A DNA stretch of 64,000 nucleotides from Sclerodactyla briareus (GCA_026419785.1 JAODTK010005822.1:310001-374000), one strand, 5' to 3'; numbered from the stretch's first letter, positions 46,690 through 58,364 are shown. Notes: a model not told the origin generated them from the letters alone. A program made the numbers and translations.

Positions 46690-47840
46690 TGCTTCCACTT
46701 CTTTCTCTTTCGTCTACATCCCCGATGTCGTGGGAGCCTGTGTATGTCTGCTCTCGGGCAGTCGGGTGCAGACCATCGTGCATGTTGAGCATCTTCCGTG
46801 TTCTTCGCCGAGCTCTCCTCAACTCGTCATCGTCCCGTCATAAGCCAGCAGTGTAGGCGATCACAGATATGGCGTACGGTACGTGTTCAGGGCTTGTATT
46901 TTGTCTCCTTTTTCTGTTTGGTCTTTGGGACCTGGCATATATCCTCTTTGTGTATTTTTGGGTCGCATTTTCCTTTCACTTTATCTTTGCGTTTTCCATG
47001 CCTGAAATGATGCCGCAGGTATGGGTAGCCCTTGTCCACATCTACGTCCTTTTTTTCGCCCACTGTCCATGGCGATCTCATATTCCCACTTTACCTGTGT
47101 TTCACTATTACCACCCCACATTTATTGAGCCCGTACTGCATGCCGATATCCTCACAGAATATCCGGACGGTATTTATCATTGAGTTATGTCATGCGGTTT
47201 CCGTTGGTACAGCTCGAGGTCGTCCATGTACTCAGCAGGTGGTGGATGTTCTCGGATCTTAGATGTACCCTTTCATTGCCTTTCTTGCGTTCTTCTAAGT
47301 GGTTTGGTGACGACGTAGAACTGCAGAAGTGAGAGAGCGTCACCAACTGAATATCCCCGCATCTCATTAGCCCAATTGTGTGTTGATTTTCGAAACTCCA
47401 GTTGTATACGAGTTCGCTTCCCTTGTGCTCTTCCTGGCCTCATCAACCAGAGTGTGGCACTGAACCGACTGAGTCTAGCAGTACCTTCTGATATCAACAT
47501 CCATGCTACCGTCGAGTTTATTCTAGTCTCGCATCTCTTGTCACCCTTTTATCGATTGCAAATTAGTCCTTCGTTCCTCGACTTCCAGGGCGTGATCCTT
47601 TCCGTTCTTCATGCGGAGCTCCGTTTTGTGAGATAGTGCGTGATTTCGTCGGCAATGGTCCCAGTTAGCATTTTCCATGTGGTTGGTAGACATGTTATCA
47701 GCTTGTTGGTTGCAGGCGTGGTCCTTTTTCTGGGCTTCCTGAATGAGGCTCTATGTGTAAGCCATACGGGTAAGTTGGTCGGGTCATCCAGTATGACTTG
47801 CAACTGGTTCGCCATTCTCCGATGAAGGCAAGCCGGTTTT
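46690..47840 (-). pseudogene. R2-type LINE ORF, reverse transcriptase domain
   Basis: The best open piece is 47609-47815, which contains MANQLQVILDDPTNLPVW and the finger-domain phrase LITCLPTTWKMLTGTIADE. The active-site motif is YMDDLELY at 47207-47230; the family usual is F/YMDDLK-like. The thumb region downstream reads VIAYTAGL (about 46850-46875), then DELRRARRRTRKMLNMH and GLHP. The domain would polymerise cDNA from the element's RNA at a nicked target. Many frame changes separate these pieces, so it is a pseudogene. The fragments at 47273-47500 and 47185-47367 on this strand belong to it. Confidence 0.85.
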
Positions 47841-47869
47841 ATTTTTGTTTTCTTCTATCCAGAACCCTT

Positions 47870-48180
47870 AAACTGGAGCGTGGTGGTCTAATTAGTCTAG
47901 GCCTCGAACTTTTAACCCAGGGGTTGTGGGTTCGAGTCCCACGTTGGTCGAACCACCGCCGAGCAAGGTATTTTATCCCGCTTGCTCCTCTCGCCCAGGT
48001 GTACAAATGGGGACCGTGACGTTTCAGGACACAACGCTGGCGCTGATATAACTGCCGCGCTATACTCTCCGGGATTGTCGGAGTGCGTGACTGGTTCCTA
48101 TAATCAGGTGATGTCTGTAAAGCGCTTTTAGCCCTTCAGTGTGAAGCGCATATAAGAATTTGACATTATCGTTATTATTG
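47870..48180 (+). mobile_element. SINE, tRNA-Lys-derived head and L2-like tail (copy A)
   Basis: The head aligns with tRNA-Lys: A-box-like TGGTCTAATTAGTCTAGG (47884-47901), an anticodon loop CTTTTAA (47909-47915, anticodon TTT), and GGGTTGTGGGTTCGAGTCCC then ACGTTGG, containing the perfect B box GGTTCGAGTCC (47929-47939). The body has GCTTGCTCCTCTCGCCCAGG, TGTACAAATGGGG, GATATAACTGCCGCGCTATAC and GGATTGTCGGAGTGCGTGAC. The 3' end is TGTAAAGCGCTTTTAGCCCTTC, GTGAAGCGCATATAAGAA, then ATTATC/ATTATT. Copy B at 54862-55205 matches over the whole length. It would be transcribed by RNA polymerase III and copied by an L2-like LINE. It lies inside the R2-type LINE, so it inserted later. No clear target duplication was found. 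Confidence 0.92.
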
Positions 48181-48830
48181 ACTTGGTCTGGGCTGGGGCT
48201 TGTCAGTTGCTCATGCTCCGGTATTCCGTTGCACCTTATCGGTGTTGTCGTTCGGAGTGGGACATCTGCATGAACCACATTGAAGTCATGTTTCCGTCTA
48301 GCTGCGTTGTCTTTGAGTTTCCCATATTCTTTGTCAGTATTCTTGCGTTTCCTCTTTGTCACGTATCGGTTGGGGTTGTTACAATCGTTTGGTAATTCCC
48401 TGAGACCGTCCACGTTGTTCCCTGAACTTTGTTGATCCTGTATTAATTGTTCGTGTTTTGCATTGTAACGTTGGAGTCGGTGGGTTGTTGCTGTCATCTC
48501 TGATTTGCTTCTTCGATGGCACAATCATACCTCCCCCCCCCCCCCCCCCTCCTCTGATCCATCAGGCATTTTCGGCTCAAGTCTTCTGCTACAGGTGGTT
48601 GTCCCGTTTTTCCTGCTCGCAATCTGCTGGCGTCTCTCCTGTATTGGAATACTTTGTTTTCCAGAGGCGTTGTTGGCCTTTTCCGTATTGCCTCTGGTCT
48701 TCGGACCTAGAGTTTCCTTTTGATAACCTTGACATTGGCGTACATGAGCAAGTTTGTCTCGTGAATCATTTGTAGAGATGTTTTCGAACTGCCAGGTTCG
48801 CCTCTTGTACCAAGTGATGTGTCCCATCTC
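48181..48830 (-). pseudogene. R2-type LINE ORF, region amino-terminal to the reverse transcriptase
   Basis: The open stretch within 48060-48524 carries MTATTHRLQRYNAKHEQ and, after it, EHEQLTSPSPDQ next to the SINE junction; its last ~40 codons are SINE sequence read backwards. Upstream, TNLLMYANVKVI and PLENKVFQYRR-like text is found near 48650-48760. A C18 tract at about 48533-48550 breaks the region. In intact relatives the equivalent stretch links a DNA-binding amino terminus to the reverse transcriptase. Confidence 0.7.
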
Positions 48831-48990
48831 TTATTGTATCTCTCTGGCGAGTGATCCTTCTGTTGGTTTCGTACGTGTCAGACACAGGCTATGAGTCTTC
48901 TTATCAGGTGGTGGAAATTGGACACTCCCGCCGTCGCCAGGGGTTCCGCCCTGACATCAGTGACAAGAAATTGTCAATTCTCACCAGACA

Positions 48991-49649
48991 CACGCGTTAG
49001 CGGCTTGCTTGCATCGATTCCCTTTACCTACGACATGGGAGGAAATGGATGGAAAGCGAAGTGAGGCCTGCAGTTGTGGCCTGCTTTTCGTCGTAATCGG
49101 GCATTGGATGATTTGCTGCACGGTAGGCACAGAGAAAATAGAAGAGGGGAGGAGAGTGACATTCATGTCCCCGTTTGATGGAAGCATGTTGTTATCTGTC
49201 AGTAGTGGGCGTCCTTGACTGCCTGAGTAATGTTTTAGAGAGAGGACAAACCCAATTGCTCTCATCATTGGACGGGGGGGGGAAGACCATGTTGTTAAGC
49301 TTCGTTGTGCCCATGCAATCGCTGATTAATTGAAACACACAAAGGCGTATACATATACTGCGCCTCAACTCTTCACCTTAAATCGATCCAGGACAGGGGT
49401 GCCCATTTGGTAATTCGAACTCATGCTAACATCTATCAAACATTTCCCCAGTCGTGTCGTGATCTCAGCAGGTTTTCCGGGATATTTTACTTTGTCAGCA
49501 GGTGGCTAGCAATGTTCGTGTAAATGAAGTTTTCCATTTCAATTATTGATTAATAATGAGTGATACTTCCTCTCACCTGACGAACAGACGGTTCGCCAAT
49601 ACTAGTAATTTCAAGGCTTGCTGGATCAGGGAGATGTTCCATTGTATTG
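48991..49649. other. Unassigned DNA
   Basis: A 95-codon minus frame and a 69-codon plus frame overlap at 48981-49268 without a motif. It may contain more of the LINE's 5' end but nothing is recognisable. G9 tract near 49274. Confidence 0.4.
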
Positions 49650-50110
49650 TGTTTATTGGTTGGGAGGTGGTTGGTAAGTTGTTGGCTGACTGGTTGGCTG
49701 GGTGATTGCCTGGTGATTGGCTGTCTTACTAGCTGGCTAGCTAGCTTGTATGATGATTGGTTGGTTGTTGGTTTGGTTGCGATGGTGGTTGGTTGGTTGG
49801 TTGATTAGTTGTTCGGGGGCTAGCTGGCTAAAGCTGGTTGGTTGGTTTCGGTTTTGATTTGCTGGGTGGATGGTTCGGTCGGTCAGACGATCGCGTTCGG
49901 TCGGTTAGTTGGTTGTGAAAATATAGTCAGGTACCCTAGACCGGGTCGATTAGATGATTGTCCGCACTTTTGCTCCATATCCTGCAGGTCAGTTGCTGAT
50001 GGCTGACTGGTTGGATGAGTGTTGGTTGATGGCTGGTTTTGTTGGTTGGCTGGTTGGATCGTGCCTGGCTGCAAACTGGCGGGATGATTGGTTGGTCGGC
50101 TTGTGCTGCT
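49650..50110 (+). repeat. Degenerate GGTT-rich simple sequence
   Basis: About 460 bp dominated by TTGGTTGG, TGGCTGG and GGTCGGTT-like tetranucleotides. It yields proline/asparagine-rich frames on one strand and tryptophan/glycine-rich on the other, all artefacts. It reads like an old, decayed (GGTT)n array. Confidence 0.85.
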
Positions 50111-50220
50111 CCATTGTCCAGGCGGTCGATTGTTTTCGGTGTAGCCACCATCCTTATCTACATAGGTGTTATGGGGATAATGAGAGGGGCGTGAGGAAAC
50201 TGCGTCCGTATTTTCCGCTC

Positions 50221-50268
<48 letters not shown>

Positions 50269-50355
50269 ATAATATATATCTATATATATATATATATATA
50301 TTATAATATATTATATACTATTATATATATAATATCTATATATATATAATATATA

Positions 50356-50403
<48 letters not shown>
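50221..50403. repeat. (TA)n microsatellite
   Basis: About 183 bp of almost pure AT/TA dinucleotides with a few T and C interruptions. It is self-complementary and able to extrude cruciforms; assembly errors are likely here. Confidence 0.97.
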
Positions 50404-52789
50404 ATGACTTGTTGTATATTCACTTATATCATATTATATTATCATAACAGAATCTACCGAAAAGCTGTCTAGATATTCTAAATGTTATGTGTTGTGGCAA
50501 TAAACAATAAGGTTACGGTACCTAACTTCGTTTGATTGAAAGTCATTGGAAGTGAAACTAACATTTGTAGACTGCCATCGGGTTTGCTTTAGAGACTAGC
50601 ATGATAAACAAGTGTGTTTCGATAACCCTAAATGAAAAGGTGGAATTCCGCCTTTTGTGTTATCCGCCTCAATTGTTTGAGTCCAACAAAATGTCCGGAA
50701 CTTGACGGTAGGATTGGAAATAAATGTTGCTAATGGGTTTACCACAGTTATTACTCACTCTCCACTTCCCTCATTAAGTCAATAAAACATGTGACCAAGA
50801 TTTCAAAATGTATATTTCATCGCTTGTTGCATGGCATGTATTTCCATAATAGTTGATTCACTGCCTTATCAACTAAAAGCCAGTTTTGGGAATGGAGTCG
50901 GCTCCTATCATTCAATCAGAATGATCATATTATTAAAGTCAGGTTGTGGCTCTTCCACTGGACTTTGAGACCACGTGAGAGGGACACCTAAACTAACGAA
51001 ACGCGCCATAATGAAGTTAATGAGAAAAAAAGTTTTTTTTCCTTCATTTAGTGTGGTGTGGGCCTCAGGATATCTGTCCTGCTTTATGTGACATTATCGC
51101 AGCCATGTCACAGTTGTAACCTAAAAATGAGTCCATCGACATCACCGGTAGTCAATAGCTTGTCGCGGAACTGTGTTCTAAAAGAGGCGGGGTAAACCTG
51201 GCAATATTTACTACTGTAAGTATCCTTACGCGCTTGATAACAATCCCCAGCAGATCAGTAATTATCTTGGGGAGGTAAAACTGGAGCACTGAGTAGACCT
51301 ACGTAGTAAATTAATGTATCTTCATGCGCATGGTACCAGTCACATCAGATTTCTCGATGGTTCGTACTCCGAGTGAACATCCCATTATAATGATTAGGAT
51401 CAACTGGGATGCGCAGAGAAATTAACCCAAGTTCATATTCTCTATTGATGCAAAGTATGTAATTCACTTGACTGAGTGAGTCCAGTGATATCATGAGATA
51501 ACTGGATAGTCCCGACGACACCTGGGTGAATAGCGGACACTGAACCCGATCGAACGTTACCTTATAGCAACACGATAATAGGACGGTTTCGCGAAACTGA
51601 TGCAGGGAGGAGGAATTATTTCCCAGCGAAGTGGGCTGATTACGAGTGAGTTGCTACACCAAAAAAATGGCCGAACGCGAAAGAGGGAGTTAGACTCGCT
51701 TTTGACAGGACCTTATCGTAGCATGTTTCTTCAAGTTTCGGAACTTGTGCTAGCGATGCTTGCTAGTATGGAACTGCCTATGGCGTCGACGAATCTATAA
51801 TACCTGTACACCACCCTACTGGCCATTTGAGTGCATTTCTTGTTATTTTTGCTATTCGGAATCTTAAGAGAAAATGACGTATTCTCTCAGGTGTCCGGGA
51901 CTATCGGAGACCAGTATATATACGTATCATTGTGGTGTTAAACTAAGACACAAAGAGCGGAAGAATTTAGAGTGATATCAGTGACACTTTGCAGCAATTC
52001 CCGGCCGTTTTCCATAGATGGGACTGTTCTTGCAAATGCTGATCCGCACGTCATAAATACACATTAATATCGTCAGTGTTGGCTGGGCTGCCCACTGTTT
52101 TGTCTCGCTGATAACAGTGTGGCCTCATGCTAGACGTAGGTTTTGTAGTGATCAGTTCCTAAGGAAAAGTGGGAGACTGACTACCGAAATATAGGGCCGA
52201 TGCACAAAAAACGAAAAAATGATGAGCGGTGAGGGGATACTACAACTGCAAATAGCTGAGTCCATCTAGACGACTTAGCGGAGGAATGACTAACTTTGTC
52301 CGATGTGGTCTAACTTATTCAGCTCATGACTAAGTTTACATTCCTCGGTCAAGTGCCCTCGCCACAACTACTACCCCATCAATTTAGTTTACTCCAGCAA
52401 GCTTGACTAAGCTACTGGCATGTAGTCAATTCTCCGAAAATCAGTGAAAGCAGTTGCCAATTTTACTGATAAACTGGAAAGTATTGAAGATAATCCGTGC
52501 AAATGCGAAACTATCAACCAGCCATTGGGGCAGGAGCGCTGCGCGAGCATGAACAAAGAAACCGGCCATCGAGAAACAACAAATCATATTAGATTTCTTT
52601 TCGAGAACTTTCGAGGCAACTACAATATGTACACGGCAACAATAGTACAATTACTGGGGCGTTCTGAGTTTCCTTTAAATTATTCATACCAGGTTTTATA
52701 TTAACACTATCTATTCAGTTGATCTCACTACAATTCGAAGTATTTCATATATCAGAAGTGATTACTTTTAACTTCAAATTTCGATATTA
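50404..52789. other. Long unassigned stretch
   Basis: About 2.4 kb without recognised genes or repeats. Frames at 51600-51800 (66 codons) and 52444-52704 (86 codons) have no known motif. T8 and A7 tracts near 51030. Confidence 0.4.
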
Positions 52790-53560
52790 AAATAGCCCGG
52801 ATCGCACCGTTAGAAAGGGCAAAGTGGATAAGAACAAAGCTCGAAAGCTATAGACCTTTCTCAAGACTTGAAGTTTCTGTTCAAAACATCGAAGACTTGC
52901 CTGCTCAAATCAATGGTACTTCAAAAATCAGCATAAGGATGCGAGGCAGTATGCTTATCGTAAGTATCACAGCACCGAGACAGCTTCTACTGCGTGGGTA
53001 CACGACCTTTTTCCTTTTTTTCCATGCCGTCGACCCGTCGGATGCAGTACTGGCGTACTCTTTAGACTTTCATCAGCGTTTCGATACAATCAAACACCAG
53101 ATTTTAATACAACGTCTGCGTATCTCTACGGCATCTGCGGGAAAGCGTTGAAGTGGTTTTTATCATACCTTCAAGGATGGGTTGTAGGACAGTCGACACA
53201 CCGGTGATCTCTCCAACGAATACCAGTCACCGAAGGGGTCCACAAGGATCGGTAGCAGGCCCTCCATCTTACAATGTATACTGCCCCCATCGAGGACATA
53301 ATTAAGAACCACGGCGTCAGCCACATGATCTACGCGGACGACACTCAACAATCTTGTATTGGATCATACCAAAACTAGGGTGTGGCATAGAAAAACTGCA
53401 TACGTGCATCGCTGTCGCTGATGCAAGGACGGTGTGTGTGCAGAAACAGATGATGCTGAATGATCGAAGATGAAGTCATTTTACATATCTTCAAAGTTCA
53501 GGAAACACCCTCCGTTAAATCGACCTCCCTAACAGTCTGCAATGCTGATGTACCTGTTTC
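52790..53560 (+). pseudogene. L2-type LINE reverse transcriptase domain (broken)
   Basis: The 84-codon open part 52897-53151 contains LDFHQRFDTIKHQILIQRL, corresponding to the LLDLSAAFDTIDH motif of L2/CR1 elements, with the motif's first catalytic aspartate region changed at FDTI (FDTI kept, A before it replaced by R). The PQGS turn and YADD box follow in different frames, at 53234-53263 and 53331-53342. After the YADD box only weak similarity continues for about 200 bp. The protein would have copied LINE RNA; frame disruption means it is inactive. Confidence 0.85.
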
Positions 53561-54430
53561 AACAACAGTTAGAGATCTGGAGTCATCTTCGAAGCTCGCT
53601 TCCAGATGAAGAATCAGTTCGTAAACCGTTGTCAAGCGGGCCTACATGCCTGTACAGATCGGGAGAATTCGGCAACTTTCGGGACAAATCGTCGGCGAGC
53701 GCCTGGTCCATGCATTTGTTACCTCTCGGTCTCGACTTTGCAATAGCTTACTCTTACGGCCCTACCGGCTCGTGACCTTCGCAGACTTCAGTTAATCCAA
53801 AATGCCGCCGCCAGACTGGTAACAAGAATGGAAGCGATACGACCATCACAATTGCCCCAGTCTCAGTTGACATTTCACTGGCCTTCCAGTAAAAGACAGG
53901 AAACTTTAAAGTGGCACTTTGACGTACAAACATCAAACCGATCAGTCACCGTCCTATATATGTAGATCCTATTCGCGCCTTACACCACAACGTCTACTTT
54001 TTTCAGCCCCCGCGCTCTACTAGAAACCCCCCAGAGATACGATAACATCGTTTCACGGTCGAAGTGCTTTTCGTGCAGCAGCGCCGAAGTTGGGAAAGCT
54101 TCCCCTTGGACATTAGGTCTGCTATACTCTTGCAATTTTTAAACGCCGTCTTAAAAACACATACCTTTTTTTTAACTTAATATCTCTGCCATCCTGCCTA
54201 TCCGCCTGTATTATTCCTACATAGGAGTTTTTACCATTAGATGCTAGTGCCTTTTATATCTCTTTGCCAATTTTTACGAATAGTTTGTAGGCTTGTGGTA
54301 TTTTTACTATGTGTACTTTTTTACGCTGATTGTATTTTTCACTATGAATTTTTATACTGCCTTTGTTTCTGTAAAGCGCTTAGTGACTCCTTTGGTGTTA
54401 GGCGTATATTAAATTGTATTTATAATTTGT
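52790..54430 (+). mobile_element. L2-type LINE, reverse transcriptase to 3' end
   Basis: From left to right the sequence carries LESYRPFSRLEVSVQNIEDL-like text of the reverse transcriptase amino end (about 52840-52900), APRQLLLRG (about 52970), RFDTIKHQILIQRL (about 53079-53120), RGPQGSVAGP (53234-53263), MIYADDTQ (about 53325-53350; the catalytic aspartates are present), then, in shifting frames, the C-terminal region with DRKL (about 53895) and FRAAAPKLGKLPLGH (about 54067-54111). It ends with GTAAAGCGCTTAGTGACTCC, TTAGGCGTATATTAAATTG. Several frameshifts break it. The endonuclease half is missing, as expected of a 5'-truncated copy. L2 is favoured by the 3' tail and the YADDTQ form; a sister clade is possible. 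Confidence 0.9.
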
Positions 54431-54861
54431 ATGTATGTATAACGTTATTGTCTTTCTTCATCAGAAACTGCATCAACAAATGGGACCCCACCACAAATGG
54501 AATATTTTCCAAAAGCCAAGTCATATTCACTCGCATGTGTTCCATGCCATTGTAAGAACATTCTTGTGTTCATCCAGGGAAATGTTACCGGTACTCAGAG
54601 GTTCATCATCAGAAAGCAAATGGATGACTTAATCTTTACCTCCAGAGATAGATTGGGCTGCTTATGGTTCTGAGATGACCGAATGAACAAACCTGAATAG
54701 GCGACCGCCCACGCGTGTTCGACATGGTTGCACAATTGGCCCGAATAGGAACCACAATGCCAATTTCAGTAAATCGGATAATAAAACTTAAAGAATTGAA
54801 TAAAAATATGCAAAATTAAACACACGAATGATCCCAGTGGTTCGGCGATAATGGTAATGAG
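54431..54861. other. Spacer between LINE and SINE
   Basis: No gene recognised. It begins with TTTGTATGTATGTATAACG after the LINE tail. Confidence 0.4.
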
Positions 54862-55205
54862 TAATGCCAAGTTCATTATATTAGCGCTTTAACCTCCCCA
54901 CCGAAGTGCTAAAGCGCTTCACAGAAAACCACCCGATCTGCGAAACAATGCAGTCATGCACTCGACAATCCAGAGGAAGGTATATCGCGGCTGCTATATC
55001 AGGCCAGTTGTGGTTTGAGACTCAAACCACACCACACCTCCCCCCCCCACCCGCCCCATTTGTACAATGGGTGAAAGAGAAGCAAGGGGATATAAGCACC
55101 TGCTCAAGAAGGGTACAACGAAGGACTCGAACACAACCTTTGGGTTACAAGCTCGACCGCCTCAAACCGATTAGGCAACACGCTCTGGGTTTTAAATCTC
55201 ACAAC
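54862..55205 (-). mobile_element. SINE, same family as 47870-48180 (copy B, inverted)
   Basis: Reverse complement reads AGGCGGTCGAGCTTGTAACC, CAAAGGTTGTGTTCGAGTCC (B box at about 55121-55135), TTCGTTG, GAGCAGGTGCTTATATCCCC, TTGCTTCTCTTTCACCCA, TTGTACAAATGGGG, GATATAGCAGCCGCGATATA, CCTTCCTCTGGATTGTCGAG, TGCATGACTG, and the tail TGTGAAGCGCTTTAGCACTTC then AAAGCGCTAATATAATGAA. Each phrase has its partner, in order, in copy A. Between TGGGG and GATATA it carries a private C/G-rich segment and the 11-bp palindrome TGTGGTTTGAG-A-CTCAAACCACA (55009-55031). The frame 54906-55229 is the SINE read backwards. Confidence 0.9.
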
Positions 55206-57198
55206 CAACAAACACACTGTCTACATTAAAATTTTACAAAAACTAGTCACAATTTGAATGACCTTCGTGACCTGATCCTACCGTTCAATTATCAGAACTG
55301 GAATCGGGACCACATCCAAGTTCCGCGAAAATCCAACGACATTGAAACAATACATAAATCTATGAAATAGGATTACCTATATAATCGAATGTACTTGCCC
55401 GAATCGACGATCGATCTGATCTATATACATATATGCCATATATACGGAATGCATAATAGCATGACCATTTTTATTTGATATGCAAATCATTATCGTCGAC
55501 AGGCTAAACATTGGATCTCGCAATCATGCCACTACACCAAATCCCAGCATGACAGCATCTTCGAGTTCAATACGAAGATGTCGGTAAATGATACTAATGG
55601 TCCAGTGTCCCCGATTTGAGTATCTTAGGTCTTCGTATGCTTAAGATGTTAAGATCATCATAAGACCTATAAGTGAAGTTCAAACGGCCTGGGCAAACGA
55701 TGCGTCTTCCATCATCCGACCCAAATATTTCAAGGTTTGGCGCGAACTGGTTAGTCGTTCTGTTAGTCACCACTCAACATCAAAACCGGACATGTGTAGG
55801 CGGGTAAACAGCCCAGGGTATTACCCCCCCCACCCTTGAGAAACCATTGAGAAGAAGTATTTAGCACCCCATAAAAGACCTCCATTTTGGTCAGAAGAAA
55901 CCAAGATTGATAGCCCTTCATCATCAAATTTGTTGTTTTTTGTACGTCAATAGGCCAGGAAGTTACAAACAAAACAGTCATATAAATTTACAAATGACCC
56001 ACGATGGCCTTGTAATGACATACATGACATTTAACGGGATCAACTATAGTCCCTACCCACCAAATTCGTTTCAAATCCGACTAACTAAATTTTGCGTAAT
56101 TATTGCAAAATTAGCGGCCCCCAGCAGTACAGTGTGCCCACTTCGAACTCATTCCGAGATTCACTAGGGCAGACAGTGTACCAAGTTCCAGATCATCGAA
56201 TGAAGCGTTGAAGAGTTATTGCGTTAATGGCTAAAGACTTTACAGGCAGCGGAGGCGGAGTTGGGGAGGCGGCTGGCTACACACCCAAAACCAAATATCG
56301 GGCATTCCCCTAGTCGCGCGGGATATCATTATACTGCCAATATAGGTTAACCAATTCTGCCCATGCAAAAATGTCTTAGTAGTATGTACACTTTTGATTG
56401 CTCGAACGGTAAATTATTCGAGCCCAGTTTAAAATTGATTACTCTGCACTAAGGCGAAGTTGAATGGGTAGTATTAATTGTTAGTCCACCTACTAGAGTA
56501 ACTAGACTCTAAATAAGATCGCTTAGTTAATCGGACGTATGACGGAGTTTGTTGTCAGCGATGCTGTTCAAAGTATTGAACGGTGGATTACAAACTTGAA
56601 GGCAAAATACTGTTCAGAAAAGTTGTTAGGGTCTACAAATGTCTTAGAGTGTATTCGGCAGGCTATATAATGGGATCATCGATTCCTCGTTTGCGTCATA
56701 TCCGCCTCACAATATAGGTTGTACATTTCGCTCATTCTCCCGCTAACATCCATGAACGGTACCTCCGGGAAAGGTAAAGGATCGCAGCGTGAACCCCGGC
56801 GGTCACTGGTTACGTACTGTAGCGTGCTTCAAAACATGCTCATAGGATAGTGATTGCTACTCCAATTAAAAAATCTGTCCGGGTTACAAATCCTGGAACT
56901 TATGAAGGTGTCTGGAAACAATAAGATCTAGCTAGTTCCATATGCATCACAGGTTGATTGTAAACTGATCGGTTAGATAGAATCCCGTTATAATACAGCC
57001 TGATCTCGATTCGCAGATTGTTGAAATTGTTTAATTTCAAAAAACTCATTTCGATATATTTCAATTTTCACATTTTCCAAAATGAAGTAGACATACAACT
57101 CGATAGACTATGGACGAGAGAGACTGGCAGAAAAACATGCAGATATTAGAAAATACAACACATCTGGATGTGTAACATAGCATTCTTTCTACAGTTTA
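55206..57198. other. Long unassigned stretch
   Basis: No gene or repeat family recognised. Frames at 55763-55981 and 55907-56167 overlap on opposite strands and carry no motif. TATA-rich words occur near 55420-55445. Confidence 0.4.
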
Positions 57199-57430
57199 AC
57201 TAATAATAAATAATAAAAACTCGGTGCTTATATAGCCCCTACAACAAAGTATCAGGGCGCTTTACAAGAAGAAGACCTAAACAACAAATGTGAATATAAA
57301 AATGCAATTGTTAAAAACAAAGAAAAAAACAAAAAAACAGAAAACTTACAAGAAAAAAAAGGTCCCAAGAAACGAAGAAACCTAAAAACCAATACAAAAA
57401 TAAATTTAAAAAGATAAAATATAAAAAAAA
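57199..57430 (-). mobile_element. L2-like LINE 3' tail fragment (inverted)
   Basis: Reverse complement ends TTGTAAAGCGCCCTGATACT, TTGTAGGGGCTATATAAGCA, CCGAGTTTTTATTATTTATT, preceded by about 150 bp of T-rich sequence like the 3' untranslated part at 12240-12480. No coding portion remains. Confidence 0.75.
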
Positions 57431-58364
57431 AAAAATAAGCCGTTGTTATTGATCGCTCTCTGGTTTAGCTGTCGTAACCGCATTTAATATGCGACTTTGA
57501 AATCGGGTTTGAGAAGATGTTCAATACCTACGTAGGGGAGGCTATATTACCTGTGTACCAACGGGCCTAATTTTACTAACTTTCAACTTACCTTTTAGCA
57601 CCCAATCCAGCCGTTGTTAATTAAGTGCATGGCCAATTACAAACCAAAAACAATGAGCACAAAGAAAAAAAAAAGATCGTTCAAAAATAGCTTCAAAATC
57701 ATCCACATATTATGTAGCACATTTTGGTTTACACGGTACTCTATGCGGAAGGCATTTTCTCAACACCACCGCGACGCCCCACCTGGCCCCCCCCCCCGGG
57801 AACTATTAGACCCCTCCCGCAGGACAGCGAAAATTGGTGGTCCCCCCACACCCCCATCGAAATTTGGTGGATATGCCGCTGAAGCGGCAATACGTTAACA
57901 ATGATGTGTATCTACGGGGACTGTGAGGCCCGTACCTAGCGAGTCCAATTCCGAAAGTGGGAACTGGAATATCCCTTAGCAGATTTGGCCCCGACGATAC
58001 TAGGATTCCGTGATTCCCAGTTCCGTTTATTACATAGGGATTTCTAGGAGTTCACCGGTATATGTATAGAATAGGGTTAGATGATCCTACAGTCCTTGTG
58101 TATCTTTGGTAGGAAATCCGAGAAAACGATCCGTCAATGTTTGGTCATGTGACTGTGTTCAAATAGCTCGGACACCAAACATAGGAAGTGGTGAAATGAT
58201 GTCTCAGTTCTGACAGAACAATATATGTTTGGTTGTCTATGCCTATTGGTGGGGAACGAGTTTGACACGATTAATGTTTTATAGTCCATGCTGAATATCT
58301 TCCCATGGTGCGGCAAATAACATGTCACCTAGTGTGAATTAATTTTCATGCAAATTTCGCTTCA
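57431..58364. other. Unassigned DNA with C tract
   Basis: C10 tract at about 57788-57798 and C-rich flanks. The 94-codon frame 57614-57898 passes through poly-A and poly-C and has no domain. Confidence 0.4.

Larger units (their letters stand above)
45520..48990 (-). mobile_element. R2-type LINE with endonuclease-like C terminus, broken and SINE-interrupted
   Basis: A non-LTR retrotransposon read right to left. Recognisable parts, in element order, are TNLLMYANVKVI (about 48725-48760), MTATTHRLQRYNAKHEQ (about 48440-48500), the reverse transcriptase start LITCLPTTWKMLTGTIAD (about 47650-47710), YMDDLELY (47207-47230; the catalytic aspartates are present), TRKMLNMHDGLHP (about 46755-46803), a CCHC knuckle (46087-46140) and an endonuclease-like domain. 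The layout matches elements databases usually label type-1 retrotransposable element R2. A tRNA-headed SINE (47870-48180) sits between the amino-terminal part and the reverse transcriptase, where about 60 codons also seem missing. Multiple frameshifts and stops make it inactive. The 5' limit is uncertain. Confidence 0.85.

Noticed and set aside
47881-47950. Functional tRNA-Lys gene
   Set aside because: The B box and anticodon loop are good but the A-box region is diverged, acceptor pairing is poor, and it continues into a SINE body present elsewhere.
48060-48524. 154-codon minus frame as a stand-alone gene
   Set aside because: It is part of the R2-type LINE fused by chance to reversed SINE sequence.
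49954-50349. 131-codon frame as a gene
   Set aside because: It is made of GGTT-rich and TA-rich simple sequence.
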